Below, piece after piece: positions 21,286-31,886 of a DNA stretch of 64,000 bases; positions within the stretch are counted from its first letter, which is position 1; every line of letters starts with the position of its first letter. The DNA is from Blastobasis lacticolella (taxonomy: Eukaryota > Arthropoda > Insecta > Lepidoptera > Blastobasidae), in assembly GCA_905147135.1 (NCBI GenBank), contig LR990060.1, forward strand, positions 7,394,001-7,458,000. Reading direction: 5' to 3'. A model generated the notes under the pieces. That model did not search any database. It worked only from the letters and a program-made list of their open reading frames with translations, and was not told the origin of the DNA. A program made the position numbers and the translations under genes.

Positions 21286-21964
21286 TTATTGTCTATAGGG
21301 TTTCAGGTCCTTGACGTGTGTAGTATACTTCTTTTTAGTCTCGTTATGCTGTATAATATATATTACTGGTGATTTACGCTCCCTTATCGTATACGGGCCG
21401 GAGTATTTGGGAGCCAGCTTGGCACAAGACGCTTTTGGTGCGTTTGATAGGGGGTAGTCTCTTTTTAATACGTGATCATTTAATTTGAGTGTCCAGTTTG
21501 TCCTTCGCTTGTCGTAATTTTGTTTTTGATTCCGGGACGCTTGATTTTGGTTGTCCTGTACTATACTGTACAACTCGTTCAGTCTGTTCCGTTTTTCTAT
21601 CGCCGCGCGCCGGAGTTGGGAATGTGTTGATGTCTTTTTTCATCCGTAGTTCTCTGCAGAACATTAGAAATGCAGGGATGTATTTAGTGGATTTTTGCTT
21701 AGCCGTATTTAAGGCGAAGTTGAATTCTGGTAGGTATTGGTCCCATTTTTTATGGTTTTCGCCGATAAAAGTTGCGATCATTGTCTCTAACGTTCTGTTT
21801 ACTCGTTCTGTAGGGTTACATTGCGGGGTATATGGTGCGGTTAATTGGTGTTGTATCCCGTAGTGTTTTAGCGTATCTTGAAACTGTTTACTGATAAATT
21901 GACGTCCGTTGTCGCTTACAATCTGCTTTGGGCAACCGTATCTCATTGTTATGTTTTCTCTCAA
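21286..21964 (-). pseudogene. Gypsy integrase, catalytic and C-terminal part
   Basis: Two overlapping frames (21964-21476 and 21573-21286). The catalytic core shows the aspartate in SDNGRQFIS and, about 35 residues on, the glutamate in NPTERVNRTLETM, matching the D,D35E rule. The C-terminal part has YSGPYTIRERKSPVIYII, and the frame ends in KDLKPYRQ then a stop. A frame change near residue 145 joins the two frames. The first catalytic Asp is in the fragment beyond the MITE. Confidence 0.8.
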
Positions 21965-22022
21965 TGCCTGAATGATTGGTGCTGTTGTAGCGGTCCTTAG
22001 TGGTTTTATTTCGGCTCACTTA

Positions 22023-22222
22023 AGGCCTTGCCACATACAAAGCTCGGCGCGAGCGCGGCGCGTTATTTGCTAGGCAACCATCGCGCGGCGCGATGGTTGC
22101 CTAGCAAATAACGCGCCGCGCGATGGTTGCCTAGCAACTATCGCGCCGCGCGATGGTTGCCTAGCAAATATCGCACCGCGCTCACGCCGCGCTCGCGCCG
22201 AGCTTTGTATGTGGCAAGGCCT
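22023..22222. mobile_element. 200-bp foldback MITE, Harbinger-like
   Basis: The ends AGGCCTTGCCACATACAAAG and CTTTGTATGTGGCAAGGCCT are inverted repeats that extend inward. A TTA flanks both ends (22020-22022 and 22223-22225), fitting the TWA target of PIF/Harbinger transposases. The interior is a G+C-rich series of near-palindromic units around GCGATGGTTGCCTAGCAA, so it would fold into nested hairpins. It has no coding capacity and interrupts the Gypsy integrase. Confidence 0.8.
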
Positions 22223-22234
22223 TTAGTGAATTTA

Positions 22235-23020
22235 TCATGGAATCAATTGGCGGCCTTTTGATGACCTTGGTAGTGGTCCGATTAGGTCTGTAGTTATTAC
22301 CTGCCATGGTTCCTCTGCGTTTTTGACATGCATAACTCCTGCTCTTTGTTTCTGTTCTGGTTTATGTTTTTGGCATGGGACGCATTTCTGTACATATTTT
22401 GCTACGTCTCGATACATCCCTGGCCAGTAATATCGCTGTGTTACTCGATGTAATGTTTTTGAGGTTCCTAGGTGACCTGCATCTGGTTCGTTATGGGCCT
22501 GGGCTAGGATTGCGATTCTGTCAGACGCACGAACACACATTTTCCATTCGGAATGTGGATGCAAATCCATGTCGTATGAAGGGTTTGTTATTTTCCGATA
22601 TAGGTTGTCATCCAGCAGGCAATAATCGGGGTGTGCTTCCGGATTTTTCAAAACGGCCTGTCTTTGGCGTTCGTAGCACTCGCTAATTTGTTCAATCGCA
22701 TTTATAGGGTTTCTAGACAGTTCGTCTGCCACTGTATTTTGAGCTCCACTTTTATACGTTACCAAGTAGTACTGTTGCAACTCCATTGCCCATCTTGCTA
22801 ACCTTCCTGAAGGGGTTTTCATGGTGTTCAGCCACTTAAGTGCCTGATGATCTGTCACGACTGTAAATTGGTAGCCTTCGAGGAATGCCTTCATCTTTCT
22901 GATCCCCCATTCTACTGCCAGGCATTCTTTCTCTGTAGTTGTATACTGGGTTTCTGCTGGCTGTAACGACCTGCTGGCGTACATTATTACTTTCTGATGT
23001 CCCTGGTCTTCCTGCATCAA
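22235..23020 (-). pseudogene. Gypsy RNase H and integrase N-terminal part
   Basis: A 261-residue frame. Its first part is RNase H: MYASRSLQPAETQYTTTEKE, then FTVVTDHQALKWL. A tether follows (AVADELSR-like TVADELSRNP), then the HHCC zinc-binding region DAGHLGTSKTLHRVTQRYYW and KCVPCQKHK. The integrase core begins with WQVITTDLIGPLP, carrying the first catalytic Asp. The frame stops just before the MITE. Confidence 0.85.
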
Positions 23021-23199
23021 GATTGCTCCCAGACCTATGTTGCTGGCGTCTGTCTGCAGGATGAAGGGTTTTGTAAAATCAGCTCGTGTTAAAACGGGTT
23101 GCGATGTCAGAACGGTTTTAATGTGATCGAATGCTTCTTGTTGCGGTGTTTCCCAAATGTATTTTTCTTTTTACGTAGCAGTTTTGTGAAAGGAGCTGT

Positions 23200-23884
23200 T
23201 ATTTAAGCGTAATCTAGGACGAACTTCTGGTACCACGATGTCATGCCCAGAAATCGACGCAATTCTTTTAAGGTTTGTGGTTGCTTTAATTCGGTGATGG
23301 CTTTTATCTTTTCTTCATTCATTCTTATTCCCTCCATGGTAACCACGTGTCCTAGATATTCTACTTCTGGCTTGCAGAACTCGCATTTCTTTATGTTTAT
23401 TCGTAGGCCTGCTTCTCTTATCCTGCGGAATATTTCGCGTCATTGTTTCAAATGTTCTTCGAACGTTGGGCTGCACAGTATAATGTCGTCGAGATAAACA
23501 TATGCGTTAGATTCTAATTCTGGTCCTATTACTTGGTCTAGAGGCGTTGAAACGTTGCTCCACTCGAGTGTAACCCGAAAGGCATTACCCTAAACTGGAA
23601 AAGTCCTCTTCCCGGGACTGTGAATGCTGTAATTGGTTTGCTCTCTTCTGACAGGTTTACGTTCCAGTATCCATTTTTAGGTGAAATTTTGAGAAGTACC
23701 GCCCCTTCCGGACTTTTTCCAAATTGTCGTCTATCTCTGGTATTGGATAGGCGTCTTTCACTGATATTTCGTTAATTTTCCGGAAGTCGATACAGAACCT
23801 ATATTCGCCATTGTCCTTCTTCGCCATGACAATTGGGGAGCAATACGGGCTATCCGACTTTTTAATTATTCCTTCCTTCAGCAT
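23200..23884 (-). pseudogene. Gypsy reverse transcriptase (frameshifted)
   Basis: The frame from 23884 reads GIIKKSDSPYCSPIVMAKKD and YRFCIDFRKINEISVKDAYP. After a frame break near 23690, further pieces hold the catalytic YLDD (23496-23485, followed by IILCSPTF) and the thumb region with ECEFCKPEV-like sequence near 23370. At least three frame changes prevent a full protein. Confidence 0.8.
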
Positions 23885-23896
23885 CTCATATTATCT

Positions 23897-24235
23897 TTAT
23901 TCATTTATCTTAGCTTGCATGTTTGGGTTTCGTAGGTAAAATTTTTGCTTGACGGGTTCCTTATGTTTCAGTTTTATCCTATGTTCTGTCCAAGAGTTTC
24001 CTATCGGTGCCCGTTCGCACTTTTGTAGTTCCTGTTCAATAAGGTGTTCTAGACTAGCTTTCTGTTCCGTCGTTAGCTGTTGGTTCTGTGTTCCCGGTGT
24101 GTTCGCGTCGCATTGTTCGGGTTGCCTCCCGATACCTTTCGGTATCCATCCGGTGGTAAAGCCGACTCGCCTCAATAGGTCCATTCCCAAAAGTATTCGT
24201 TTAGCGTGCGGTAGATAATGGACGTTATGTTTCAA
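23897..24235 (-). pseudogene. Gypsy protease end and RT leader
   Basis: A 112-residue frame includes RILLGMDLLRRVGF, the C-terminal ILG-type motif of retroviral-type aspartic proteases. A linker and then HRIKLKHKEPVKQK, the lead-in to reverse transcriptase, follow. The protease active-site region upstream is not in a clean frame. Confidence 0.65.
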
Positions 24236-24469
24236 ATTGACGTTATTTAGTGTTGAATATTTTTGTAGTTCGTTCTACCCGATATGTTGTTATCTGTTTG
24301 ACGGTTTGTTTGGTACGCGTTGGTGCTGATATTTTCGTAATCTTTTGAGGTGAGATAAATTCTTTGAGATCCGCGAAGACCTTTCGTTTAATGTAAAACT
24401 GGTACTTTGTATCCATGTTGTCTTATATCCGCTTTATTTTCTCTGACTGTGTTAATTTTCCGTACATAT

Positions 24470-24830
24470 TATGATTTGTATATCATGTAAATACTGTATG
24501 AAACATTCAGCGTGACCCTGCCGTCTGCGGACTATATTTTCTAGTAATTTGTTCTAGTGACCCCGTGGGTAATAATACAGTTTGAAATCATCCGTGAACT
24601 GTTCCCATGTATCCCACTCGTCCTTATTGTTGCGATACCATAGTTGAGCTTCGCCGCGTAATAGGTAACGCTTGTATTAGTTTTTTCCCCGATATGTCCA
24701 CTGAGCTAATTATTTCCTTGAGTCTTTCCAGGAATTCTACGGGGTCTCCCGATGTGTTGAATGTTATGTCGCACCCGGATAGTAACCGGTCAGCCGAGTT
24801 GTTATCCGACATTGTGGAACGTTCGTTTTG
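24470..24830 (-). pseudogene. Gypsy gag fragment
   Basis: On minus, GDPVEFLERLKEIISS is followed in a neighbouring frame by AQLWYRNNKDEWDTWEQF and KLYYYPRG. This is the conserved capsid segment of Ty3/Gypsy Gag proteins. No zinc-knuckle cysteines are visible downstream. At least one frameshift lies near 24650. Confidence 0.7.
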
Positions 24831-25445
24831 GGTTTTGGATGTGGTTGTTTTTACTGATGAAGTCCGTAATTCGCGGGCCTCCTGGAATTCCCGGTCCTCC
24901 TGACGGTTACTTTTCGTAAGATTACTCCGTAATTATTCTACTGTCAAGCCACGGGGAGTTCTCGTTTTTCGGACTCTTCTATTAATTGTTCTTTCCGCAA
25001 TACGTAGACCCAGGAGGTTGTTTTTGACATGCTCCGGTTATTAGGTAACTAGTTTTTCGGACTACAATCTTGTCAATGACTGTTATGTTGTATCCTCTTT
25101 CGGACCATTCCGGCGGTGTGCAATAGAATACCATATTGTTTATTCTGCTAGGTTTTTCCCTGTTACCTCCACGGGTTTGAACCAGGATGGTGGCCTGTAT
25201 AGGTAATACTTTGGACAGGTTTTTCAGTAGGTATCTCGAACGGAAACGGGTAATATTTTAACAGAATTTCCCTACTCTTCCTATCTATGTACTTTTTATA
25301 ATTTTCGCGGTGTAAGACCCCTTGTTTTTTCTTTTGATGTAGTCACACGCCAGTCGGCGTGTGTCTGTCACCGCGGTCTAATTTCGTCTTGACTTTCGCT
25401 TGCGCGATAACCTGCTCGTTATTCCCGAGTGACAGTCTAGATTTT

Positions 25446-25459
25446 AACGTTGGGCGCCA
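25446..25459 (-). promoter_or_regulatory. Gypsy primer binding site
   Basis: TGGCGCCCAACGTT on minus directly follows an LTR-like end (CGTCACAAT). Retrotransposon primer binding sites start TGG because they pair with the CCA end of a tRNA. I cannot name the tRNA with confidence. Confidence 0.65.
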
Positions 25460-25460
25460 A

Positions 25461-26054
25461 TTGTGACGGGGTGGCGGCTCAGAGGGAGCAGACCACTGTC
25501 GCCACGGGTCTCTTTAAACCCCAGACGGGTTGCTTTCTTTGGGATGAGGGGTCTTACTTAGTGAAACAAGCGATAGTATTGATTCACACCTTAAGTTAAT
25601 TATTTCCCTTACATGAAGACATATAGTAGATAACCTAAACTAGTTCCACTAACTACTGTTACATTGGATTTCTTAGTTAACTAATGCTTAGTCCATACGC
25701 CCCAGCTCAGCGGGTGTTACCCTGGTTCACCGTTACATCTATCTTCCTAGCTAATACGGACCTCGGCGGTTCCCGACCCATCCGACGTCTATTCCCCACT
25801 GGGGCGAAAAGACTGAGTGGAAAGTTTCTCCCGTATTCTAAGTCGCGGACCATAAGGATAATCTCCCCGGACGTGTTTACTGTTTGGAAATCTAACGGGC
25901 GCGGATTGAAGGCTAACGCGAGGCTATGTCCTATCCCTAATTAGAGCGTAATAAAGCGCACCGTTCGAGTATTAGCGCGAGTACCGCCTGATGAACCAGC
26001 GAAGCCACTTTTTGCGAAGCATAACATTATGACTTTGCCGTGTTTACTCATTTT
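25461..26054 (-). repeat. Probable Gypsy 5' LTR (interrupted)
   Basis: This adjoins the primer binding site and so should be the 5' LTR. Its outer end could not be fixed because a LINE tail interrupts it from about 26055. No second copy for comparison exists in the window. Confidence 0.45.
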
Positions 26055-26690
26055 CCAAATAGCTACATACATATGTGGGGGAACACGTAAATGACTATTC
26101 ACGTATTGGCGACTGTCACTCGTATACTATCAGACATGCATGTCGGCTTTTACCTATGCCGCATTTATTAGCTAACACCTCGAAGACTATCCGGGTGATG
26201 GCACCACCTGTGTACAATAGGCTACCACAATCAGTGGTAGAAGCTCCAAGCTTCGCAATCTTTAAGCGGAAACTTCACCAGTGGCTCACTGCGCAGGCGT
26301 TCTACTCGCTTAATGAATTTCTAGATATAAAATTAACTATTCATAAATAGATATTGGACATTTATAATCATTATTATTTTACAATAATTATTTGTATATT
26401 TATTTGACATTAATAATCGACCAATGTTATAATTCATATGATTGAATAATTACGTGACTATTCTTTATTTTTGACATTTACAAATTGATTATTTATGGAC
26501 ATGTTTATTATTTTTAAATTTATTATGAAATTATTAACTTATTTTTGTTTGATTAATCATAACAAAGACACGAAATTAATATGTTTGGATGCTCTGACCT
26601 AACCTAATGTTATGTATATAACCTATTGTACCTATGTAACAACTAATAATGACTTGTAAACATTTTTACCAATAAAATTATGTCTATGTC
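26055..26690 (+). mobile_element. LINE 3' tail (CR1-like)
   Basis: A short frame at 26075-26350 ends with NRLPQSVVEAPSFAIFKRKL and AFYSLNEFLD, the usual C-terminus of lepidopteran CR1-like LINE polyproteins. An A+T-rich 3' UTR follows, ending with AATAAAATTATGTCTATGTC. The 5' part is missing. Confidence 0.65.
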
Positions 26691-27040
26691 TAATTTTCCC
26701 GGTCTCTGTTTGACTACTTGTTACGGGTCCTAACCAGTGTTGAGTCGAAGACCAAATTTTATTCAGTTCCCTCCTCTAAGCCCGACTGTCTACTCGGCGA
26801 CCCCAAGCCGACAGACAGGATACCTGGTTAGATCGCCAAAGTGCATACGCAAACGAATTTATTTTATTGCACAAGTTTTAGATATGTGAGTACCACGTGC
26901 ACTGGTCGTCTAATATTGCCCTAGAAATGGAGTTTGGTTAGATTCCCTAATAACTTGATCTTCAAATGATACCTTTAATTTATTTTTCGACCATTCTTGT
27001 TAACAAATGTATGTATGTAGTTTTATTTATAAAACAAAAA
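26691..27040. other. Spacer between LINE tail and mariner
   Basis: Part may be the outer end of the Gypsy LTR, but I see no decisive boundary. No coding signal. Confidence 0.3.
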
Positions 27041-28338
27041 GGGTCTTTCAAATAGAGCGGGTCGATGTTAATAATCTGTAACGACCATTTTGTTTTGGCG
27101 GCATCTGTCAAATCTATTTTTTCTTATTCAGTCACTGATGCCAAATAACCATAGCAAGTTACACGGTTGAGCAGCATGTGCAAATGATAAAACTTTATTA
27201 TTAAAATGAGTGTTCGTTAGTGCAAACGTTGCGCGCATTGCGCCCATTTTACGGCAGACGCGGTGGCCCTTCAAAGTCTACTCTCCAACGATTGGTGACC
27301 AAATTTGAGACAACCGGTTCGGTAAACAACCAACCAACACCTTTACGTCATAGGAACGCCAGATCGGCCGAGAACATCGCTGCTGTTCGTGAGTGTGTTC
27401 AGGAGACTCCGAGGCAGTCGATTTCTCGACGTGCACAAGAACTCGGCCTTTCGCAGACTTCAACTTGGAGAATTTTGCGTCGGGACTTGGGCCTGCATCC
27501 GTACAAGATCCAACTGACCCAAGAGCTCAAAGTTAGTGACCATAGACAACGCCGTGTGTTCGCTGAATGGGCATCAGAACGCTTGGAAGAGGACCCCGAT
27601 TTTAGCCGAAAAATAATCTAGCGACGAGGCACATTTTTGGATGAATGGTTTTGTTAATAAGCAAAATTGCCGTATATGGGATGACCACAACCCACATGAA
27701 GTTCACCAGGTAGCAATGCATCCACAAAAAGTTACTGTTTGGTGCGGATTTTGGTCTGGCGGCGTCATTGGTCCGTACTTCTTCGAAAACGACGTTGGCG
27801 AGGCCATCACCGTCAACGGCGAGCGCTACAGATCAATGATAAACAATTTCTTTTGGCTTGAATTGAACAATATGGACGTGAACGATATGTGGTTTCAGCA
27901 AGATGGCGCTGCTTGCCACACAGCGAACGACACAATGGAGATTCTGCATGAACGGTTTGAGGGTAGGGTTATCTCTCGCAGAGGTGACGAGAATTGGCCC
28001 CCCAAGATCGTGTGATTTGACTCCGCTAGACTTTTTCTTGTGAGGTTTTCTGAAGTCGCAGGTCTATGCCAATAAGCCACAATCGACCGTTGCCCTGAAA
28101 ACCAACATAACGCAGGCCATGGCTCAGATTCAGCCGGATCTATGCAGCAGAGTCATTAAAAATTGGACCTCTCGGATTCGTGCCACCATACGAAGCCGCG
28201 GCGGACATTTGAAGGATGTCATATTCCATCCGTAATGGCATAAATGGGCCTTACAAATAAACAATATATTTCGTTAATATCTTGCACACATCTTGTTTTA
28301 TTCAATTTTAACATCGACCCGTCCTTGTTGAAAGACTC
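27041..28338 (+). mobile_element. mariner-like transposon with both TIRs (inactive)
   Basis: The left end GGGTCTTTCAAATAGAGCGG is matched by an inverted right end near 28314-28338 that reads, inverted, GAGTCTTTCAACAAGGACGG followed by GTCGATGTTAA in both. The element is about 1.3 kb, the normal size. The TA target duplication is not visible, so the outermost bases may have mutated. Confidence 0.8.
27157..28235 (+). pseudogene. mariner-family transposase (IS630/Tc1/mariner), broken
   Basis: It begins in frame with YTVEQHVQMIKLYY then a TAA at 27202. A helix-turn-helix region follows (GGPSKSTLQRLVTKF; RRAQELGLSQTSTWRILRRD). A 2-nt loss near 27620 shifts the frame at the first catalytic Asp (SDEAHF). 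The second Asp is in WFQQDGAACHTA. A 1-nt gain near 28003 shifts the third motif (CDLTPLDFFL), whose next codon, normally Trp, is TGA. The C-terminus is RGGHLKDVIFH. Four disabling changes are visible, so it is long dead. Confidence 0.85.
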
Positions 28339-28830
28339 TTTATTAACTTTAAGATTGTTATTATTGAGCCATGTTATTATGTCGCTAGTATCGCTTGATA
28401 TCTTCTTTTCACCAAAATTAAACATGACACGTCTTACGTCAGAATTGATCGGTTTGGTTTTACCGCCAAAACGCATCGCTTTATGCCAATAGACACGACC
28501 ATTACGGAAACCAACTCCTTCTGATGTGTCGCTTCCACAGACTGGTCTTCTCTCACTTTAAAATCTTCCAGCTCCACCACTCCTGATTTTCTTGTTGGCT
28601 TTTGTTATGTCCATTTTCATATGGGCAACCATCTTGCACTTGAATTAATTTATATGAAAAGCCACAACAACAAGCTTTCTAGCGAAATAACTTTTACTGA
28701 ACGCACAACGCGGGTTCACTGCTAAACACATATTGCGGTCGCGCTGCCAGCTCCGAGGTATTTATTTGAGCGCTATCCCTACCATGTGGTAGGTGCATGT
28801 GCACTTTGCTATTGTTTAAAAATAGTAATC
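28339..28830 (-). repeat. U1 repeat, copy 3, with promoter and broken small ORF
   Basis: On minus the promoter block (GATAGCGCTCAAATAAATAC, near 28780-28755) is followed by GCAGCGCGACCGCA and an ATG at 28632-28630. The frame starts MVAHMKMDITKANKKIRSGG and meets a stop after SGGAGRF. It continues past this with SERRPVCGSDT and FRNGR as in copy 2. Further on, another frame gives FNFGEKKISSDTSDIITW before homology ends at the mariner TIR, so mariner truncates or abuts the gene. Confidence 0.55.
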
Positions 28831-30154
28831 GTGTAAAATTTATCTATCTAGAATATTCTATTCTTAATAAAGTTGACAATGAAACGAAATCCCTTTTTTA
28901 CGAAAGACAAAGACATCATTGTAAGAATAAAGGGACCGGCGCTACCTACTTATTTATCTGTGTCGGGTACATTTTGTAGTCTATTGTTTAAAATTTACAA
29001 ATCTCTTATCTATCCAAATCATGTGCGATACAAGTAAAGAAAATCATAAGGGTAAAGTCTAATTTTAAACACTACAATAGCAGTATTGTTGTATTTTGTT
29101 CTCGTTATCTTGGTTCCTCATTCTATGCAAGGCCAATAAAAATGTCCCTACAGGATTTGATAAGAAATGGCTGGTGATTAGAAAATAAATATTGATTTAA
29201 TAGTACGAAGATTCTGGTCGGTAACTACATTTATACGTTTCGTTTCGTTTTGCTTTTAAGGGTTACGCAATAAAACAAGGTTTCTGGTTTCAAGGTTCAG
29301 AAGGGTTTCTGTCTGACTGTATGTCCGTACGTGGTTAATTTTTATTCCAGCTAGTTGGCATATTTCACTTATTTTACCATGGGTTAGTCTATCGATCAAA
29401 TGTTTCAATGTTGCGCGGTGATTTATTTTGGTGATTTAAGTATTCAAGTATTCTAAACCTATAACATGCGTTATTATTTAACATTAAGTGCATTATTGTC
29501 GACCTGGGGTCTAGACAAGATGCCAATGAGGAGTTTTCCAGTAGGTATTGATAGTTGGTTTCAAAAAGCAACAATAGTTTGTATGATGGTGGCAGTGATT
29601 TCATACAGCCAACTAATACTGAACTTAAAAATAAATTTTTTATTAACATAAACATAACTGCTGAAGGTTAAACGAAATGTAAAAATAAATATTTATAGAA
29701 GTTGGCACTATGTTCCATTATTATTACAACCTCTAAAATTGTTGAAAACTATTGACAAATACAATATTATCCAATACAACGTACCCAGTGTTTATATCCT
29801 GTTTTCTAAGCACCTATTTCAAGCGATTATCAATTACCAAAATTGTCGGGGCGCCATCTAGCGAGTGGTTAGGAATGCTTTAAATGCCTATTGGAAAACT
29901 GCTCATTGCGATTCTATTGCGACTGTCGACCGGATCTTGTCGGCTACACTTGGCCAGCCACGCCGCGTTCGCACCTTTCCATTATATTGTCAAGCACAAA
30001 AAGAGAATGCATCTTGCTTATTTGTCTAGAACTGAAAGGCTCAGTAGTCAAGATGCCCCGAGTTCGAGACTAGGCCGGGCAGAAATCGGGCACTAGTTGG
30101 AGTCGGCACAATTAGCTACGTAACACTTATTATGACTAAGTATACCTACACTGC
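28831..30154. other. Repeat R second copy (28980-29260) and unexplained spacer
   Basis: 28980-29260 on plus matches the reverse complement of 8860-9200. An 88-codon minus frame at 29655-29389 contains ASCLDPRSTIMHL, faintly like the LDPR segment of hAT transposases, but I cannot support it. 29830-30120 shows no known feature. Confidence 0.4.
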
Positions 30155-30498
30155 TTCTCTTTGCGTTAATAACCGATTGTACTCTCGAGCTCGAGAGCCC
30201 GGGGTCCACCTTGACCATGATCCAGGATATGGCAGATCAGGTAATAACAGTGGAGCGACTGGCATCTGACCTCCGTGACCCTGTTAACAGGGGAAGCTGA
30301 CCGGATTGGATCACGGTTACACATTAAGTCGCCTGAATGTGCAGGTTTCATCGCGATGTTTTCTTTCACCGTAAGAACATCGTTTAAGTGTTCAACTAAT
30401 GTACATAACTCAGAACAGAGTCACTGGTACTCGGGGTACAAGTAAGTAGTAGTAATGTTTAAGGGGGACCCCTTAAACATTAGGCCACCGATGCTCTC
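30155..30498 (-). mobile_element. tRNA-headed SINE (family A), copy 1
   Basis: The body blocks TGATCCAGGATATGGCAGAT, CACCGTAAGAACATCG and CAACTAATGTACATAACTC are present. The tRNA-like head is damaged: only GGCCACCGATGCTC at its outer end is left. Between body and head lies a perfect 30-bp palindrome (30453-30482). Confidence 0.8.
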
Positions 30499-31625
30499 AT
30501 TGTATTTACAACCATTTTGAAAATTATCTACAACCAGGCAAGAGCATGATTTTGATTGGTTACGCACGAATAAATCGAAAACCTCTTTTCATAATTTGGT
30601 TTATTGTGCTTCATAAATAAACATTTATACTTCACTAGTATACTATACAACTATAATAATATTATGACACCTAAGTTACATTATAAATTAACAGAAAACT
30701 ATCAATAAGTCATTGCAATACAAGTAAACATTCATCTAGTATCTATACTTAGATGTTGCGCTTAATTCGTTAGGTTCCAGCGGTATTGGGGCGGCACCAT
30801 GGACGTAAATGGGCGGCAAATTCAATATGACAGGTTGACGAATTACTCAGTGGTATATTGTCTATGGTTCCCATACTAAAGCGAGAGATAGAGTAGAAAC
30901 AGTGTATGGGAGATTGTCCACGGTGCCGAACGTCTAGGCAATTATTTTTGTGACTTACCTACAGAAACAACACAACAGGGGGCTTACCATGAGCTCTTAT
31001 AGCAGGACCTAAACTGAACTGCCCTGCTTAGAACGAGACAAGTATATGTGATATGTATAGCGCTGTCTCGTTTTAAGCAATTCAATTCTGTTTAGGCTGC
31101 TTTAAGAGCTCACTGTAAGGCCCCTGAGTGTAAGTTTTGCTTTAACTTTACTTTACTATCGCGTTTGCGTTTACATGGAAAATAGTAAGAAGAAAAAACT
31201 TCATTTACGTGCCACTAGATGGCGCTATACATTTTTCATACTAATTTTCACGTTTTACCGTGTTATGTACCGTCAAACAAACAAGGAATGCAGAGGCTCT
31301 AATAGAATACGTATTATTGCATACAACCACCATATAGCCTTATTCAATTGACTGTACAACATCGCACGTTTATTCTGTGGCATGGCTAGTACGCCGGTAC
31401 GAATAAAAACCAAGAAACCTAAAAATACGAGTACCTACCGACAAAATTAAGTAATGCCCACACCCATGCCACGGGAACCTATTGAGTTAAACGCTACATC
31501 CGTAACAAGTATCGCGATAAAATAATCTAATGGCTAAATGGCTAAGAAGGTATATCAATTTACAATTGAAAGGAATAATGACAATATCACAGAATTAGCT
31601 ATAACATACAAACTAGACTAACTAC
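30499..31625. other. Downstream flank of Poxn, no feature
   Basis: Low-copy-looking A+T-rich sequence downstream of the last Poxn exon. No ORF, tRNA or repeat that I can support. Two short blocks near 30850-30925 and 41440-41480 are similar (TCTATGGTTCCCAT). Confidence 0.4.
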
Positions 31626-31758
31626 TTTATTTACAGTGAGAAACCTAAAATGAGAGTGTAACGAATAATTTTTCATTATTAGTAATATGGGATGAAACAA
31701 AAGCGTCCAACCTAAACTAAGGTTTACAATATGGCCGCTGCTTCTACAATGTTTTATT
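31626..31758 (-). terminator. Candidate Poxn poly(A) signals
   Basis: AATAAA occurs on minus at 31758-31753 and 31631-31626, about 130 and 256 nt after the stop codon. Either could end the transcript. Confidence 0.4.
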
Positions 31759-31886
31759 TCATTTCTTAAAATATCAACAATCACTGAAAATATTTATATC
31801 TTCAAACGTTACTTGCGACAAAAATTGTGAATTTGAACTTTTATGTACAATATTTCAATTGTGCGACTAGATGTTTTTGTAAAATT

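Larger units (their letters stand above)
21286..25460 (-). mobile_element. Gypsy/Ty3-type LTR retrotransposon lacking its 3' LTR
   Basis: The order on minus is primer binding site, gag, protease, reverse transcriptase, RNase H, integrase, which is the Ty3/Gypsy order. No envelope gene is present. After the integrase frame ends (stop at 21286) no LTR follows and LINE 2 begins within about 20 bp, so the 3' end was lost. Several frameshifts and a MITE inactivate it. Confidence 0.85.

Noticed and set aside
29389..29655. hAT transposase fragment (LDPR segment)
   Set aside because: Only four to five residues agree; no dimerisation motif or neighbouring transposase blocks.
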